Shown: positions 1 through 11,039, counted from the stretch's first letter. The stretch: 64,000 bases of DNA from Stomoxys calcitrans (GCF_963082655.1 NC_081553.1:33273301-33337300), one strand, 5' to 3'. The notes: generated by a model not told the origin, from the letters alone. Numbers and translations are program-made.

Positions 1-217
1 AAATCAAATGGTGCAATCCGCCATATTATCATCAAGCTCATCGACGTTTTGCCAACATACACAAAGACATTTTTGTGCGTGTATGTATATGTGTGCGTAC
101 ATGAGAAGAGAATATGTGAGAAAGAAAAACAAAGAGAATGCAAACAAAAATCTGTCATCCTAATACCGTCAAAACTGGCCGGTTGTTAACAGCTGATCGC
201 GTGAGACCACCTTTTTA
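1..217 (+). repeat. MITE-R copy 1, cut by window edge
   Basis: This is an inverted-repeat element of about 250 bp. Its right end reads TGAGACCACCT followed by a T run and TTAA. The left terminus lies outside the window. The interior, with GT-rich stretches and a CAAAGAGAATG segment, recurs at 5424, 5745 and 13253. It has no coding capacity. Ends in TTAA-like sequence hint at a piggyBac-type origin, but this is only inferred. Confidence 0.7.
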
Positions 218-284
218 AATCCGACATGATTATATTCCTTGTTTCTTAGGAGAATTTTATGTAGATTATGTTTTTGCTATACTA

Positions 285-523
285 TTGGGTTGCCCAAAAA
301 GTAATTGCGGATTTTCTAAAAGAAAGTAAATGCATTTTCAATAAAACTTAGGATAAACTTTAATCAAATATACTTTTTTTACACTTTTTTTCTAAAGCAA
401 GCTAAAAGTAACAGCTGATAACTGAAAGAAGAAAGAATGCAATTACAGAGTCACAAGCCGTTGAAAAAATTTGTCAACGCCGACTTTATTAAAAAGTCCG
501 CAATTACTTTTTGAGCAACCCAA
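285..523 (+). mobile_element. TA-flanked MITE (mariner-like), copy 1
   Basis: The element starts TTGGGTTGCCCAAAAAGTAA and ends with the reverse complement (a GCAACCCAA end), and TA sits on each side (283-284 and 524-525). About 239 bp with no ORF. Three further copies lie at 28492, 42459 and 56564. TA duplication and long terminal inverted repeats fit a Tc1/mariner-derived MITE. Confidence 0.85.
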
Positions 524-605
524 TATTTTCATTCATACAAATCAACCCGCCCTAATAAACATACATACATATATATTGAAGGTTGAATAAGTTTAACAGT
601 TTATC

Positions 606-712
606 TCCCGAAATGTTGTTGTTGTATCAGTGTGTTGTACACAGAGACGACAGGCCTTGCCGATGAAGGACTTCTCGGGCTAATCCGGTACGTACAACCG
701 GCCGCCATGGGA
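606..712 (-). repeat. SINE2-like repeat copy
   Basis: A short repeat of about 100 bp, read on the minus strand as CAATCCCATGGCGGCC..., then a GTACCGGATT block, ending in a CAACAACA tail. The same unit occurs on the plus strand at 7523, 11690 and 16701. The CAA tail matches the 3' end of the LOA-like LINE at 18.8 kb, so it may be a SINE or LINE 3' fragment mobilised by that LINE. Confidence 0.6.
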
Positions 713-969
713 TTGGGTCTCTCGAAATGACCCTCTTGAGTTGGCCGCCAAGATCACGTTATTTGACAACAGACGTTCTTCCATAATTGGAAGAACGACG
801 AATGTCCGTTTGTTTGTCAAAGGCATACTAAGTTATGTGATACATTGGTGAGAGTGTTACTCTATTTTCTCACTTAGCCTATTTTAGCCCATCGTTTTAG
901 TCCAGACCCTATATACACCCCATGCATACGTCCCTGATAATCACATAGTATTTAAAAGAGTCAGTGCCG

Positions 970-1945
970 GCCAGGGGTGGCAAGTATAGCACAAATAGGT
1001 TTATAACTGGATATAGCTCCCATGTAAACCAATGGCTCGATTTGACCTTTTGAGCGCTATTATATAGCTGAAATTTTTAACGTAGTATTTTTTATGACTT
1101 TCTAATAGTTAAGACCAGTGTTGCCACTCAAGAAAATTATTTTCTACCAAAATTTAGGAAAAATCCTACCAAACGCAACAGAGCCTACCAAATGTTTTAC
1201 AACCAAAAATATGGCATATGTTTTTATACCCAGCACCTAAGAGTTACTCTATTCGTTCAAAGATGACCTATATTTTGATATAGCACCCTTTATACCGATC
1301 TCCCGATAAGAAATCTTGAGTTCAAAAACTCGAGTTTGAATAAAGCGATGTCCCGATTTAAATGTTTTAGCCCAAGGATTCGCTTTACTTCCTATATTCG
1401 CTGTTACAATTAGTTGCATGGACACCTCAACATCTAAGTACGGACTAGATTTGACCATATATGTATGTAGCTGCCATATAGCCCCGATTTCCGATTGAAG
1501 GCTTTCAACGCACAAAAACCGTATTTCCTACACAGAATTTACGAAGTTTGGAAGGAATCCCTTAACATTCGTACCAGTTACAAGTTGAAGCAGTGAGGCA
1601 GTATTTGGCCCCCATCCTCGGTTTTGTTCTGCACACTTAACGATTACACAGAAACGAATTTTGAGTAATCATTGAGGATTTTTTCATTAATTAACTTGGT
1701 ATTTATATGACGGAAAAACCTACAAAAAATTGAAGTCAGCCTATCAACCTACCAAGAAAATAAAAACCTACCAATTTTGGTAGGAAACTACCAAAAAAGG
1801 CAACACTGGTCATGACAAATGCGGGTTATCTGTATCTGTAGATGTATATCCTATATATTTGAAAAAGTCATTCAAAGAACGTTTCAAATGCGATCCATGG
1901 TGGAAATTCACCCCGGCCGTACTTAGCGCGCTTTGACTTGTTTCT
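970..1945 (-). mobile_element. Family B element fragment split by a hAT-like element
   Basis: The left part (970-1115) carries the family B unit with ATATAGCTCCCATGTAAACC. The right part (1817-1945) carries the family B end (ATCCATGGTGG, then GGCCGTACTTAGC and GACTTGT). The hAT-like element at 1116-1808 sits between them. No protein is encoded. Confidence 0.6.
1116..1808. mobile_element. hAT-like non-autonomous DNA transposon
   Basis: The ends are inverted repeats: CAGTGTTGCC at 1116 and GGCAACACTG ending at 1808. The 8-bp flanks are GTTAAGAC and GTCATGAC, matching at 6 of 8 positions, as expected for an aged 8-bp hAT target duplication. The interior has CTACCAAAA-type subterminal repeats near both ends and a family A/B-like segment at about 1230-1500. 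No transposase is visible. Confidence 0.65.
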
Positions 1946-2180
1946 GTATCACATGGAAAGTGTAATTCTTGTTTTTGTAATCGTCGTTAGTTCTTGTTTT
2001 GGTTCTGTTTTGAACCTGCAGATAGATGGAGTTGGTCTAGAGTGATCGGGTTGTAAGTTGAGTAGGTTTGACTCGAGGATGGCCAGATGACGTGTAATCT
2101 CTAGGTACAACGGGACATACATCTAGCATGCTGGTGTCAATCTCTAATTAAGGCAGTGTCTTTAGATACGTGGAAGCCGA

Positions 2181-2232
2181 ACCTAACCTGGTCTACTTTC
2201 AAGTCTACCTAACCTGGTCTACTTTCAAGTCT
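2181..2232. repeat. 26-bp perfect tandem duplication
   Basis: A 26-bp unit starting ACCTAACCTGG occurs twice head to tail (2181-2206 and 2207-2232) with no mismatch, suggesting recent slippage. Confidence 0.9.
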
Positions 2233-2329
2233 AAACCCTGAGAGAAGAGGTAGATGAACCACATTTGGCGACCAAGCAAAAACTGATTCGAAGAAATGCG
2301 CCAGGTGGTTTAACTGTCAAACATTACGG

Positions 2330-3012
2330 TTATTTTATTCAAAGCCATGGCGTATTGCGGAAACCATAATAAAGCAACACGCCTATGTGAAGGGGAGATC
2401 GCTGAGAGCCGCCCTGCACGAGGTTGTGCACAAAGAATAATCTTTCGATTGGCAATATGCATTGACATCGGTGGATCTTTTAACAATGTAAGGACCGATA
2501 CAGTAATCCAATTCTTAAGCACCGGGTCCTTAGACTCTTGATAAACCATATGCTAAGGAATAGATGGACAAATTGTGGATTCCATGGCAAAAAGATAAGC
2601 GGGAATGCGGCACAAAGCACGCAACAAGTCGCACTGAGGGGGATTTGAACCCTTCGCTACACAGACGATGTTAAAATACTTCGAAGGGGTAGGGACCTTA
2701 ATCAGCTATCCAGAAAGTCCGAAAGGGTCTTTGAGATGGCATTTGACTGGGCTAGACATAGGGGTCTGAATTCTGAGAAAACCGTAATCTGCCTGTTCGC
2801 CAGGAAGACGAAGGTGAGCCAATTTGAGGCCCCTCAACAGAACGTTTTCGATTTCCGACAAGGTCAAATAGTTAGGAGTGATCTTGGACGGGAAACTGAA
2901 CTGAAAGTGTTGCATTCAAGAGTGTACTGAGAAGGCCCAAAGATATTGAGCTCTTTGGGGTCTGAAACCGTATGAGTATGGTTCACAGTTTTTACTTGGA
3001 GTAGTATCCCAT
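2330..3012 (+). pseudogene. R1/I-like LINE reverse transcriptase fragment
   Basis: Conceptual translation, with frame changes, gives reverse transcriptase core pieces. Around 2450-2500 there is a motif-A-like IDIGGSFNNV segment carrying the first catalytic Asp position. Around 2700-2930 there is a thumb-type segment (FDWARHRGLN, then SDKVK-like and LGVILDG-like peptides). The same peptides occur in the minus-strand LINE copies at 33.8, 55.1 and 63.6 kb, so it belongs to the same or a close family. Stops and frameshifts show it is dead. The part containing the YADD motif appears largely deleted. A SINE1 remnant follows at 3016. Confidence 0.65.
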
Positions 3013-3015
3013 GTC

Positions 3016-3134
3016 GGCAGTTGTAGTAGAGGATAACCACTGCTAAAAAATTTTCTGATGTTCTTGCAAGGATTCAAACCCAGGCGCTCAGCATCATAGG
3101 CGCCAATGTTAACCTCTGCGCTACGGTGGCCTCC
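3016..3134 (-). mobile_element. SINE1 (tRNA-derived) remnant, 5' part
   Basis: Read on the minus strand it begins GGAGGCCACCGTAGCGCAGA, a tRNA-like A box, followed by a B-box-like GGTTTGAATCC and a non-tRNA body. Only the head and part of the body remain. SINE1 occurs more than ten times in the window. Confidence 0.75.
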
Positions 3135-3342
3135 TGATACAAATTAGTGATTAATAATGCAAGTTTTGAAAAGAAAAATTTAAATTCTTTCGTTTAGTGG
3201 CACACGCAGCTCTAATTAAAAATTAAATAGCATTTTGTTTAAATCTTTATGTGTATATTTAAATGTCCCGTCCTTACGTTATTTGTATGGTAGAATGTAG
3301 CAATTTAATAAAAATGTTAATAATATATCAATGTTAACTTAC

Positions 3343-4239
3343 ATGATCAATGGCCTGCATAGAGAAATTGAATGTCATAAATTCACACACAGGACGGAGA
3401 CCGGCCATAGCAGCTCCGACAGCAATACCGGCGAAACCCATTTCTGTAATGGGAGTGTCGATGACACGTTTGTCCCCATATTTCTTCCACAAGCCACGGG
3501 AAATCTGTAACGAATACAAAGAACAGGTACATCAACTATTTTTATTCACCCGCAAAACAACGCCAAAAAGGAAGAACAACAATGTACTGATTAAACAGTG
3601 ACGTCACAATCACACAACCTATTTTTGCTATTTGTTTAGCACACCACCACGCTATAGTCGTATAACTGAATGACCTTAAAAAATCATCATTTGCCAAGTG
3701 TTCCCCTCCTCGCTCCTTTTGAAAATAAACAGATGGCAGTGATTTTAATCTATTATCACATAGGTATTTTGGTTATGGAATTATGATGTGATAACTATTG
3801 AGCTAGTCATTACTGTCATTCAGACATCCAGGCTGATGGACAGACCAACAGACACTCGCTGACAGCTCCAATTAACTTTTCGCGAAACAATAACAACAAC
3901 TCAAGAATAAAACCATACGAATGCATTTATCATTGACATGACATATGTTTGTTGGCTTGTGCCTATACAAAATATTCCTAACCCGCAAGTCTTTACGTAA
4001 TCAATGAACAGAGAAATTTTGATGGAGAACTTTTAGGAGATAATCACCTTGTAGGCACCATCGTATTGGGCCACCTCTTCACCCAAGATGAAAACACGTT
4101 CATCACGTGCCATTTCATCGTCCAAGGCACTGTTAAGGGCATCTCGGACGGTCATTTGTTGTGCGGCCAGCGCTCGATTTGTGGTGGCAAAACCACGGCG
4201 AGCTACGCTCGAAAAAATCATTTTCATGGGCTTCAACAT
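3343..4239 (-). CDS. Pdhb: Pyruvate dehydrogenase E1 component subunit beta, mitochondrial (5' exons, partial)
   Basis: Two coding exons on the minus strand. Exon 1 is 4239-4048 (64 codons from ATG), then a GT donor, a 543-bp intron and a TTACAG acceptor. Exon 2 is 3504-3343 (54 codons), ending CAT before GTAAGT. Both junctions are in phase 0 and join as GAYK/ISRGLW. Residues 1 to about 27 are basic and hydroxylated ([14 protein letters not shown]), a typical mitochondrial presequence. The mature start [15 protein letters not shown] and the [30 protein letters not shown] and [18 protein letters not shown] stretches are highly conserved in E1 beta. The subunit forms the alpha2beta2 thiamine-diphosphate-dependent E1 of the matrix complex that makes acetyl-CoA; the Glu in ILGEEVAQ is in the cofactor-binding region. 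Later exons are not in 1-3342, so intron 2 exceeds 3.3 kb and is full of transposon DNA. Confidence 0.95.
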
Positions 4240-5420
4240 TTTTTATTTTGTCACTTGTGGTTCGTTGTTGCTCTGCAAACTTCAATCAAATTAAGTTGCT
4301 TGTGGTTTCGTTTATTGTTTTATTAATCGCAGCGATGGGTTGTATAATTTTCTTTTGGAATTATCGAATTTAAAATTTCGATTTCGCCTCCAACACTTTT
4401 ACTTTTTCGCAAATTTTCACCGTATCCGTCGTATCGTCTACCATTCACCGTTCGCCAAGAAATGTCAATGAATGTGCTTAAAGTTGCCACTCGTTTAATT
4501 TGTCTATTACAGGCCAATATTGCCACATAATAAGAAACAAAAAGATGAGGGATTTTGAGAGAGGAAATCAGGGAATGACTCTATGGGTCGGTATTCTATT
4601 GTGCTTTCGGAATAGCAGCTGAAATTTGTAATTGTTTCGCAAGCAAAATTTGACAGCAATCAAATGTTTTTAATTCCATACCAAAACACGTTTCTTTATC
4701 TGCACTTATTGTTTTCTCCATTTTATATATTTTTTCTCATAAAAATAAAGAAAAACGAACCATTGAAACCAATAAAACAAACAAAAAAGATGCCGGCAAA
4801 AGTTTCAAGTGTTGCCACTGAAATAGTTTTTTTGCCATTTTCCTCACTATAAATAGAGTACTAATTTTCCGTCGATTTTCAGCCAACTTTTCGCCGATGT
4901 TTTTTATATGGAGTTTGACAGCATTCCGATCGGAAAAACTGTACTGAATACTCAGCTTATATGACATGACAATGAAAATATCTTTTTTTGTTTAATGAAA
5001 AATATATGTTGTTATTGGCGAAAAACGGCGCCGAAATAAATTTAACACAGAGAGCATGTAAAAAAACAATTAACTTTTGTTGGTAATGAGCTGGTATAGC
5101 CAATTCCAGAGTTGTATCCAAGTCCCACTATCATGTGATATAGTTTAAATTTTTAAGTTTTTTCACATTTCGTTTATTTTTTACACTTTATATGTTTAAA
5201 TTTATAATTTATACGATTATAATCATAAATATTTTGATCTTGTGGTTGCTACACATGATAATGCAAATAAAAACTAGAATGTCAATTAGGCAGTGTATAG
5301 AAATTTGACAGCCTAGTGGGAATTTGTGTCAACATCCCTACAGGGTTGTTTCGTTGATTTCGTTGTTATTAGGTCAGTGACTACCTTCTTAATTCCAATA
5401 AAGCAGGCAAGGCAGATTTA
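4240..5420. other. Intergenic; 5' flank of Pdhb
   Basis: This stretch should hold the minus-strand Pdhb 5' UTR and promoter just right of 4239. I see no clear TATA box or other coding exon. It is AT-rich. No transposon was recognised. Confidence 0.5.
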
Positions 5421-5423
5421 AAA

Positions 5424-5645
5424 AGGTGGTCTCATGCAAACAGCTGGCCAGATTTGACGGTATTAGGATGTTAGTTTTTTGTTTGCATTTCTTTTGTTGT
5501 TATCTTCTTCTCGCATATTCTCAGCTCATGTACACATACGCACACAAATTTCATTGTGTGTGTTGGCAAAACGTCGATCAGTTTGATGGCAAGATTGCGG
5601 ATTGCACCCTATAATTTGTGGTTGTTGTACAAATGAGACAACCTT
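5424..5645 (-). repeat. MITE-R copy 2
   Basis: Starts AGGTGGTCTCATG and ends TGAGACAACCT, with TTAA near both edges. It is the reverse of the copies at 1 and 13253. It pairs with the oppositely oriented copy at 5745 to form a large inverted repeat. Confidence 0.75.
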
Positions 5646-5744
5646 TAATTGTTTCGCCATGCAAAGCAGCGTTCATTAAAGAAGGTTAAACAATGGAGAA
5701 AATTTAGATTTGAGACAAGATTTCGAAAATCTCGTGTTTCCCAT

Positions 5745-5917
5745 ATATTTTCTAATGCAACACTGCCTTTGTATTGAATACGCAAAGACACGCACACAAA
5801 TGCGTGTGTTCGTACATGAGCAGAGAACATGCGCGAAAGAAGATAACAACAAAGAGAATGCAAACAAAAATCTGTCATCTTAATACCGCAGCTATTTGCG
5901 TGAGACCACCTTTTTAA
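5745..5917 (+). repeat. MITE-R copy 3 (left-truncated)
   Basis: Holds the central GT-rich and CAAAGAGAATGC parts and the right end GCGTGAGACCACCT. The left terminus is missing. It lies about 350 bp upstream of the THAP gene start codon. Confidence 0.7.
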
Positions 5918-6263
5918 AAACATTTTATCATTAAAAGAAGAAAAATGTGACAAAGAAACAAAATGTGAAAAAGGAACACAATGTAAAAACCAATTAAAAT
6001 CCAAACAAATCATTTGAAGAAACAATGGGATTTGAATACAACTCTGAAATTGAAAAAATTCATCACAGCTAGGGTTTTGGTATGTCACTACAAAAATGTA
6101 ACTGTGGCAACACCAAAGTTGTGCTACTCACACACATACATACGGTATTCTTGTTCAACATAAAAAAATATAAAATTTTGTGAATTGTTTTAAAAATCGT
6201 CATTTATACATCCAATATAAATAAAATCTACATTTATATGTTATTTAGCATTACAGTATAAGT

Positions 6264-8660
6264 ATGGTTCTTAAATGTTATTTAAATTGCAGTGTTTGGA
6301 AACGGCTTTATGCATTTCCTAAAGATCCTGAAGAAAGAATGAAATGGTGCAAAATTCTCAATGTAGATTTTGATCGGATAGCGCCCTCCAGCAAACTTTG
6401 TGAAAGACACTTTGATCCAAGGTTCTTAGGAGCAAAACATTTAATAAGACATTCTATACCACCAGGTAAGCAACATTTGCATTAAAGTGCATTAAAACCA
6501 CTCTCACCACAGGAACAAAATGTTGTTACAACTTCTCTGGTATGATAAGCAGGTTAACATCTTTCGGTGCTACGGAAATGGTTGTTGTTGTAGCCACATT
6601 TGCATGTGAAGGTGGCGATCCTCGTCAATCTCCTGTCGGTGCGCAAGCTCGGTCCGGTCCAAAGGACAGATTGTCGCAGGAGCAGGGTGGCCATTGGTTA
6701 TTTAAGGTGCCAATTACCCGCCTTGTCATATCGAACATCATTGAAACTCAGTATTTGTGCAAGAGCCGTTGCCGCCCGGTCTCTCACTGAGACTCTCCGT
6801 TTGATATCGCTGATTGTTCGCGACTGCCGTTGGAGCTACTCCATAGGGAGCATTCCACTATCCGCAACCTGTGGACGCTTCTCGTGAGAGCAATGGACAG
6901 CACATAGATCAGACGACAATGTTCCTGCCTGTGTGGTGCCCACAGCTATCCCGTTCTTGTGCTGTCGGTGTGTGTATTCCGTGTGTGTTCAGGGCAAAGG
7001 CAATTTTGCCCATAAACATTCCATTAAAGAACAGGGGCAAACTTCTCACATATCAACGAGTGCTGTCCGATTCAAGTTTGATCTTTATGATAAGGGACCT
7101 CCTCTTGCTGCAGTCCGTCATATCCTTCGAAAGAAGTTTTTACATGGCATTGTACCTCACAAATGTCACCAGCATTAGGAGAGGGTAACCACGACTGAAC
7201 ATTTTTTCTGAATTTATCGCCAGTATTCGAAGACAGGAGCTCAGAGTCTTAGGCGCATAATACTCCTCTCTTCTCTGTTCTAGAATGGACCACCTCCATC
7301 AAGATACAAAAATCTTACTGGGATTTTATCCTAGCAACCATTCAAATCTCCTTGCAGGTAAGCATCCCTCATTCTTGGCGACCAACCGCCCACCCACACA
7401 TAGCCCTTGAATAAGTTAACATCCCTCGCCAAAACGACTACGGATTGCTTGACCCATTGCTACACCGTTTGTAAATAAGTTCAACAACTTTGATATAATA
7501 ATGATACAAATTGAATACAATCCCATGGCAGCCGGTTGTATGTACCGGATTGACCCAATGAATTCCGTCATCGGCAAGGGTTGCCTCCTCAGTGAACCAC
7601 ACACTGCTACTACAATAACAACAACAACAAATTGAATAAGAAGAAGACCGGTATTATAAAATTAATATTCTTGTCCTACATTATTCACCGAGGTCCAATT
7701 GTTATGCACAAAGGTTTTATCATTTCGCGGGATTATGCAGGAATTGGAAAACATGAATTAATAAATGATTTACTTTTTTTAATAATAAATTCCTTCATAA
7801 TTTTTGCACAAAAATGTGAGTAAAAATTCAAATTCTTTCTTTTTCTAGTTATTCCTCTGGCAAACAATAATGAACTCAATGACCAAAACATGGAAAACTC
7901 GCAACAAGGCCCGGAACTTAGTAATTCCACATCTTGTTCCCCCCACCTTGAAATAGAAATCAAATCCGAATGTATTACAGAAGATATGGACCAAACAGAG
8001 TTTCTATGTGAAGATGAGCCATCCGATCAAGTTCGTGTTGTTAATGAACCATTGGTAGAAAGTGATAACATTACGCCCGAGTTGGCCCATTTATCCAGCA
8101 AATCGAAAACGTCTTTAAAAACTTATGAGAAGAAAAAAACAAAATTCCTTAACTGTCACTGTGACTGCCATAAAAGTGATGAGACCACCACTAAGCTGTT
8201 GGGTCTTATTGAAAAAGAAAAAACTATGAATAAGGAGCTAAATATCGAGGCAGAATTATACGCCCAGCAAATAGTTGAACTCAAAAAGAAATTAAAAAAA
8301 ACTGAAGGCGAATTGCATACTTATAAAGCCAAAGTATCTGCATTTTCCAAATCCGTTATTTGTGTATCCAAAACTAAGCAAACAGAAGCGCGCAAATTTG
8401 CAGAGATGATATGCAGCACAATTAGCAAATACTCAAAGGACCAAATGGATTTGGCACAATGCTTAGCAGATAAGTTTCCAAAATGCTATGCGTTCTTGAG
8501 GGATGAACTTTGTTTTCACCTGCCACATCCACAAAAATTAAGAGAGCGTCAAATATATTTTAAAAAGGTCGTTAAGTCCAGCCTTAGCTTTTATAGCACA
8601 GAAAATACTGCAACACGCGATGATCATTCCATAGAGGAGGATGTGATTGTGATTAAATGA
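6264..8660 (+). CDS. THAP-type zinc-finger protein, two exons
   Basis: Exon 1 is 6264-6465, with donor CCACCAG then GTAAGC. Exon 2 is 7849-8660, with acceptor TTTTCTAG. The split codon gives Val68. The product is 337 residues, ending at TGA 8658-8660. Residues 1-71 form a THAP domain: C5-x3-C9-x36-C46-x2-H49 zinc ligands, the FP pair at 18-19, W28, F50, and the closing SIPPVIP. THAP domains bind DNA in a sequence-specific way, so a nuclear role is likely; targets are unknown. Residues 82-160 are acidic and low in complexity. There is a small Cys/His cluster (CHCDCHK, about 170-175). Residues 184-236 are Lys/Glu-rich with heptad-like Leu/Ile, a probable coiled coil for dimerisation. The C-terminal 100 residues match no family I know. 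The 1383-bp intron contains SINE and LINE pieces. An upstream non-coding exon is possible, because ATTACAG precedes the ATG closely. Confidence 0.88.
6570..6960 (-). repeat. SINE3-like repeat in the THAP intron
   Basis: On the minus strand it carries GTCCTTTGGACCGGACCGAG-like sequence and ends in CTACAACAACAAC. Related copies lie on the plus strand at 11040-11460 and 11795-11862. It is non-coding. The CAA-type tail is shared with SINE2 and the LOA-like LINE. Confidence 0.5.
7001..7258 (-). mobile_element. SINE1 copy in the THAP intron (head decayed)
   Basis: The 3' body is well preserved (TTTGCCCATAAACATTCCAT on the plus strand, then CTCACATATCAACGAGTGCT). The tRNA-like head near 7230-7258 is eroded. 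Confidence 0.75.
7275..7395 (+). pseudogene. LOA-like LINE fragment in the THAP intron
   Basis: The GGACCACCTCCATCAAGATA stretch matches the LOA-like LINE at 18,333 (GGACCACCTCCATCAGGAGA), in the region after the reverse transcriptase thumb. The fragment is about 120 bp and cannot be functional. Confidence 0.55.
7523..7631 (+). repeat. SINE2-like repeat in the THAP intron
   Basis: Starts CAATCCCATGGCAGCCGG, has a GTACCGGATTGACCC block, and ends with CACACTGCTACTACAATAAC and a CAACAACAA tail. Confidence 0.65.
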
Positions 8661-8678
8661 ATTAAAATTAAGTTGATA

Positions 8679-8684
8679 AATAAA
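8679..8684 (+). terminator. Poly(A) signal of the THAP gene
   Basis: AATAAA lies 19 bases after the stop codon. That is close but normal for a compact fly 3' end. No competing signal was seen nearby. Confidence 0.75.
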
Positions 8685-8699
8685 ACTTTCTATTTTCTA

Positions 8700-8965
8700 A
8701 GAAACAAGCTTAAGGTTATCCATGAAAAATTGACATTTAGCGGCCGTACCTCTGATACTATGTCAGCGAAGCACACGATTTATAGCATCCGATGGGATGT
8801 TATTTAAAAACGAAGACATTAGCCCATGTAGCCCAGTGAACAAGGAGGAAGACTTAACAGTATGTGCCAAAAACTGTCTACTGACTTTCAAATAGTCAGT
8901 AGCCAAACCACAAGACACGAATACTCTTCAAACCACTAAAGCAACCTATTAAAGCGTAAATGCTT
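8700..8965. other. Intergenic, nothing recognised
   Basis: Downstream of the THAP gene. No motif, repeat or ORF that I can support. Confidence 0.4.
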
Positions 8966-8969
8966 TTGT

Positions 8970-9140
8970 GTCCTTCAGAAGTGTGGAAAACAAACGAGGA
9001 GTGTTTGAGAGAAAAATTGGTCGTAAAATTAATCAGTTTGAGTTGATGGAGATAGCGGTGTTTGGACAACCTAGTTTACTTATCAAACTACAGCAATTGC
9101 GTTGGCTAGGACATGTTGTCAGAATAGGTCTATTCGCGTA
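8970..9140 (+). pseudogene. RTE-like LINE C-terminal fragment
   Basis: Translation gives RGVFERKIGRKINQ..., then LQQLRWLGHVVRI. The RLRWLGHVVRM-type motif is the hallmark of the tail of RTE-clade (and some related) reverse transcriptases. It is under 60 codons and isolated. Confidence 0.6.
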
Positions 9141-9700
9141 ATTTTCCAGGAGTCTAACAACAGCCTTTACTCTTTGTTTCTATTTATTTGAACTGAACAT
9201 TTGAACAGATGTTTATAAAACATCTGTTAGATTCTGTAAATTACTGCTGGGAAAAAACCTCCAGTCGAAATTTGCAAGTTTTCAATTACCAAACTCTCCA
9301 AATGTTGCTCGCTCTCAAGCACTCTCCCGCTCTCTTATGGAGGAAAATAAAGTACGCGAATGACTTCCAGTGAAAATGTTTGCAAATGAATGAAGGAGCT
9401 CCTCTATTAGTAAGCATTTTGAAGGTAAACATTGTGGTAAACGCAAAAGGAAAATACAGAAACTCCGTCCAAGCGGAGAAAGACATTTCGAAATTAGGTT
9501 TCAGATATTGGGAAAGGTGTGCAGGAGATGAGTTCGGCTAATGGAACACACGTTGTGTAATAGTACATTAGACATTGATTTAAGTATTAGAAATCGATGA
9601 TGCACGATATGAGCGGTACTGACGACTTACGTCTCAGTATTCCTGTGCCCAGCTCCCCTCCCATATAGTAGTCACTATATTACTTATGACGCGTGCAGGT
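9141..9700. other. Intergenic with one perfect hairpin
   Basis: No gene or known element. A perfect 11-bp stem with a 3-nt loop lies at 9204-9228 (AACAGATGTTT, ATA, AAACATCTGTT). Confidence 0.5.
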
Positions 9701-9704
9701 ATTT

Positions 9705-11025
9705 TTATACGTGCCACAATAGGATGGGGTTGTACTAATCTAGTCATTCCGTTTGTAACACCTTGAAATATTCATCTAAGACCCCATCAAGTATATATTT
9801 CCTAGAATCTCTCGACGTGCTGAATCGATCTTACCATGTCCTTCCGTACGTCTGTCGCAATCACGATAGAGGTCGAACGCGTAAAGCTAGCCGCTTGAAA
9901 TTTTGCACATATAATTAGTATCGATGTAGGTCTTTGGGGATTGCAAATGGGTTCAGATGAAGATATAGCCCCCATATAAACCGATCTCCCGATTTGACTG
10001 CTTAAGCCCTGGGAAGCCTCAATTTTCATCCGAATAGGCTTAAATTTTGCACATAGTGTTCTCTTATGACTTTCAATGACTGTGTCCAGTAGGGTCTGAA
10101 TCGCTCTGTAACCGGATATAGCTCCCATATAAACCCATCTCGCGATTTGACTCTTGAGCCGCTGGGGCAGCACTTTTTTCCGTACTGGCTGAAATTTAGC
10201 AAGTGGTGTTCTTTTACGACTTTTAAAAACTGTACCAAATACGGTCCAAATCGGCCTTTAACCTGGTATAGCTCCCATATAAACCAATCTCGCGATTTGG
10301 CTTCTTGAGCCCCTTGAAGCCGCAATTTTTGTCCGATTTGGCTGAAATCTTGCTCGTGGAGCTCTTTTATGACTTTTAATAACTGTGCCAGTACTGTCCA
10401 AATCAGTCTTCATCTGATATAACCCCCATATAAACCGATCTCACGATTTAACTCCTTGAACCCCTGGAAGCAGCAATTTTTGGCCTATTTGGCTGAAATT
10501 TTGCATGTAATGTTATGTTATGACTTTCAATAACTGTGCCAAGTATGGTCCGAATCGGTTTATAACCTGATATAGCTCCCAAATAAACCGATCTCGCGAT
10601 TTTACTTCTTGAGCCCCTGAAAGCCGCTATTTTGTGTCCGATTTGGCACGTGGTGTTCTTTTATGACCTTTAAAAACTGTGCCAAATACGATACAAATCG
10701 GTCATTAACCTGATATAACCTCCATATTAACCGATCTCACAATTTGACTGAAATTTTGCATGAAGTGTTTTGTTATGACTTCCTGCAACTGTGTTAAGTA
10801 CGCCACAATCAGTCTATAACCTGATATAGCTCCCATGTAAACCGGTTCCTCGATTATCCTTGTTCGGTTCCTAGAAGTTTTAATTTTTTGCTGGTTTGAA
10901 AGAAGTTTGTTATGTTGAATAAAATTATGCCCTTCAACTTAATTTATTTTGTATAAATTTTTAGCAGAATCCATTGTGGTGGGTTCTCAAAATTCGGCCC
11001 GACCGAACTTAGCACGCTTTTACTT
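9705..11025 (-). mobile_element. Family B element, complete copy (B1)
   Basis: In element orientation (minus strand) it starts near 11025 with AAGTAAAAGCGTGCTAAG and the palindrome-like TTCGGTCGGGCCGAA, then GAACCCACCACAATGG. The core is six to eight diverged units of about 153 bp, each holding ATATAGCTCCCATATAAACC and a GATTTGGCTGAAATTTTGC block. It ends near 9705 with CCTATTGTGGCACGTATAAA. There is no ORF. It serves as an empty-site reference for insertions in other B copies. Confidence 0.75.
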
Positions 11026-11039
11026 CTTTTTTGACCTGA

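Noticed and set aside
5645..6088. 147-codon minus-strand frame
   Set aside because: It runs through MITE-R copy 3 and AT-rich flank, has no recognisable domain and overlaps the 5' flank of the THAP gene.
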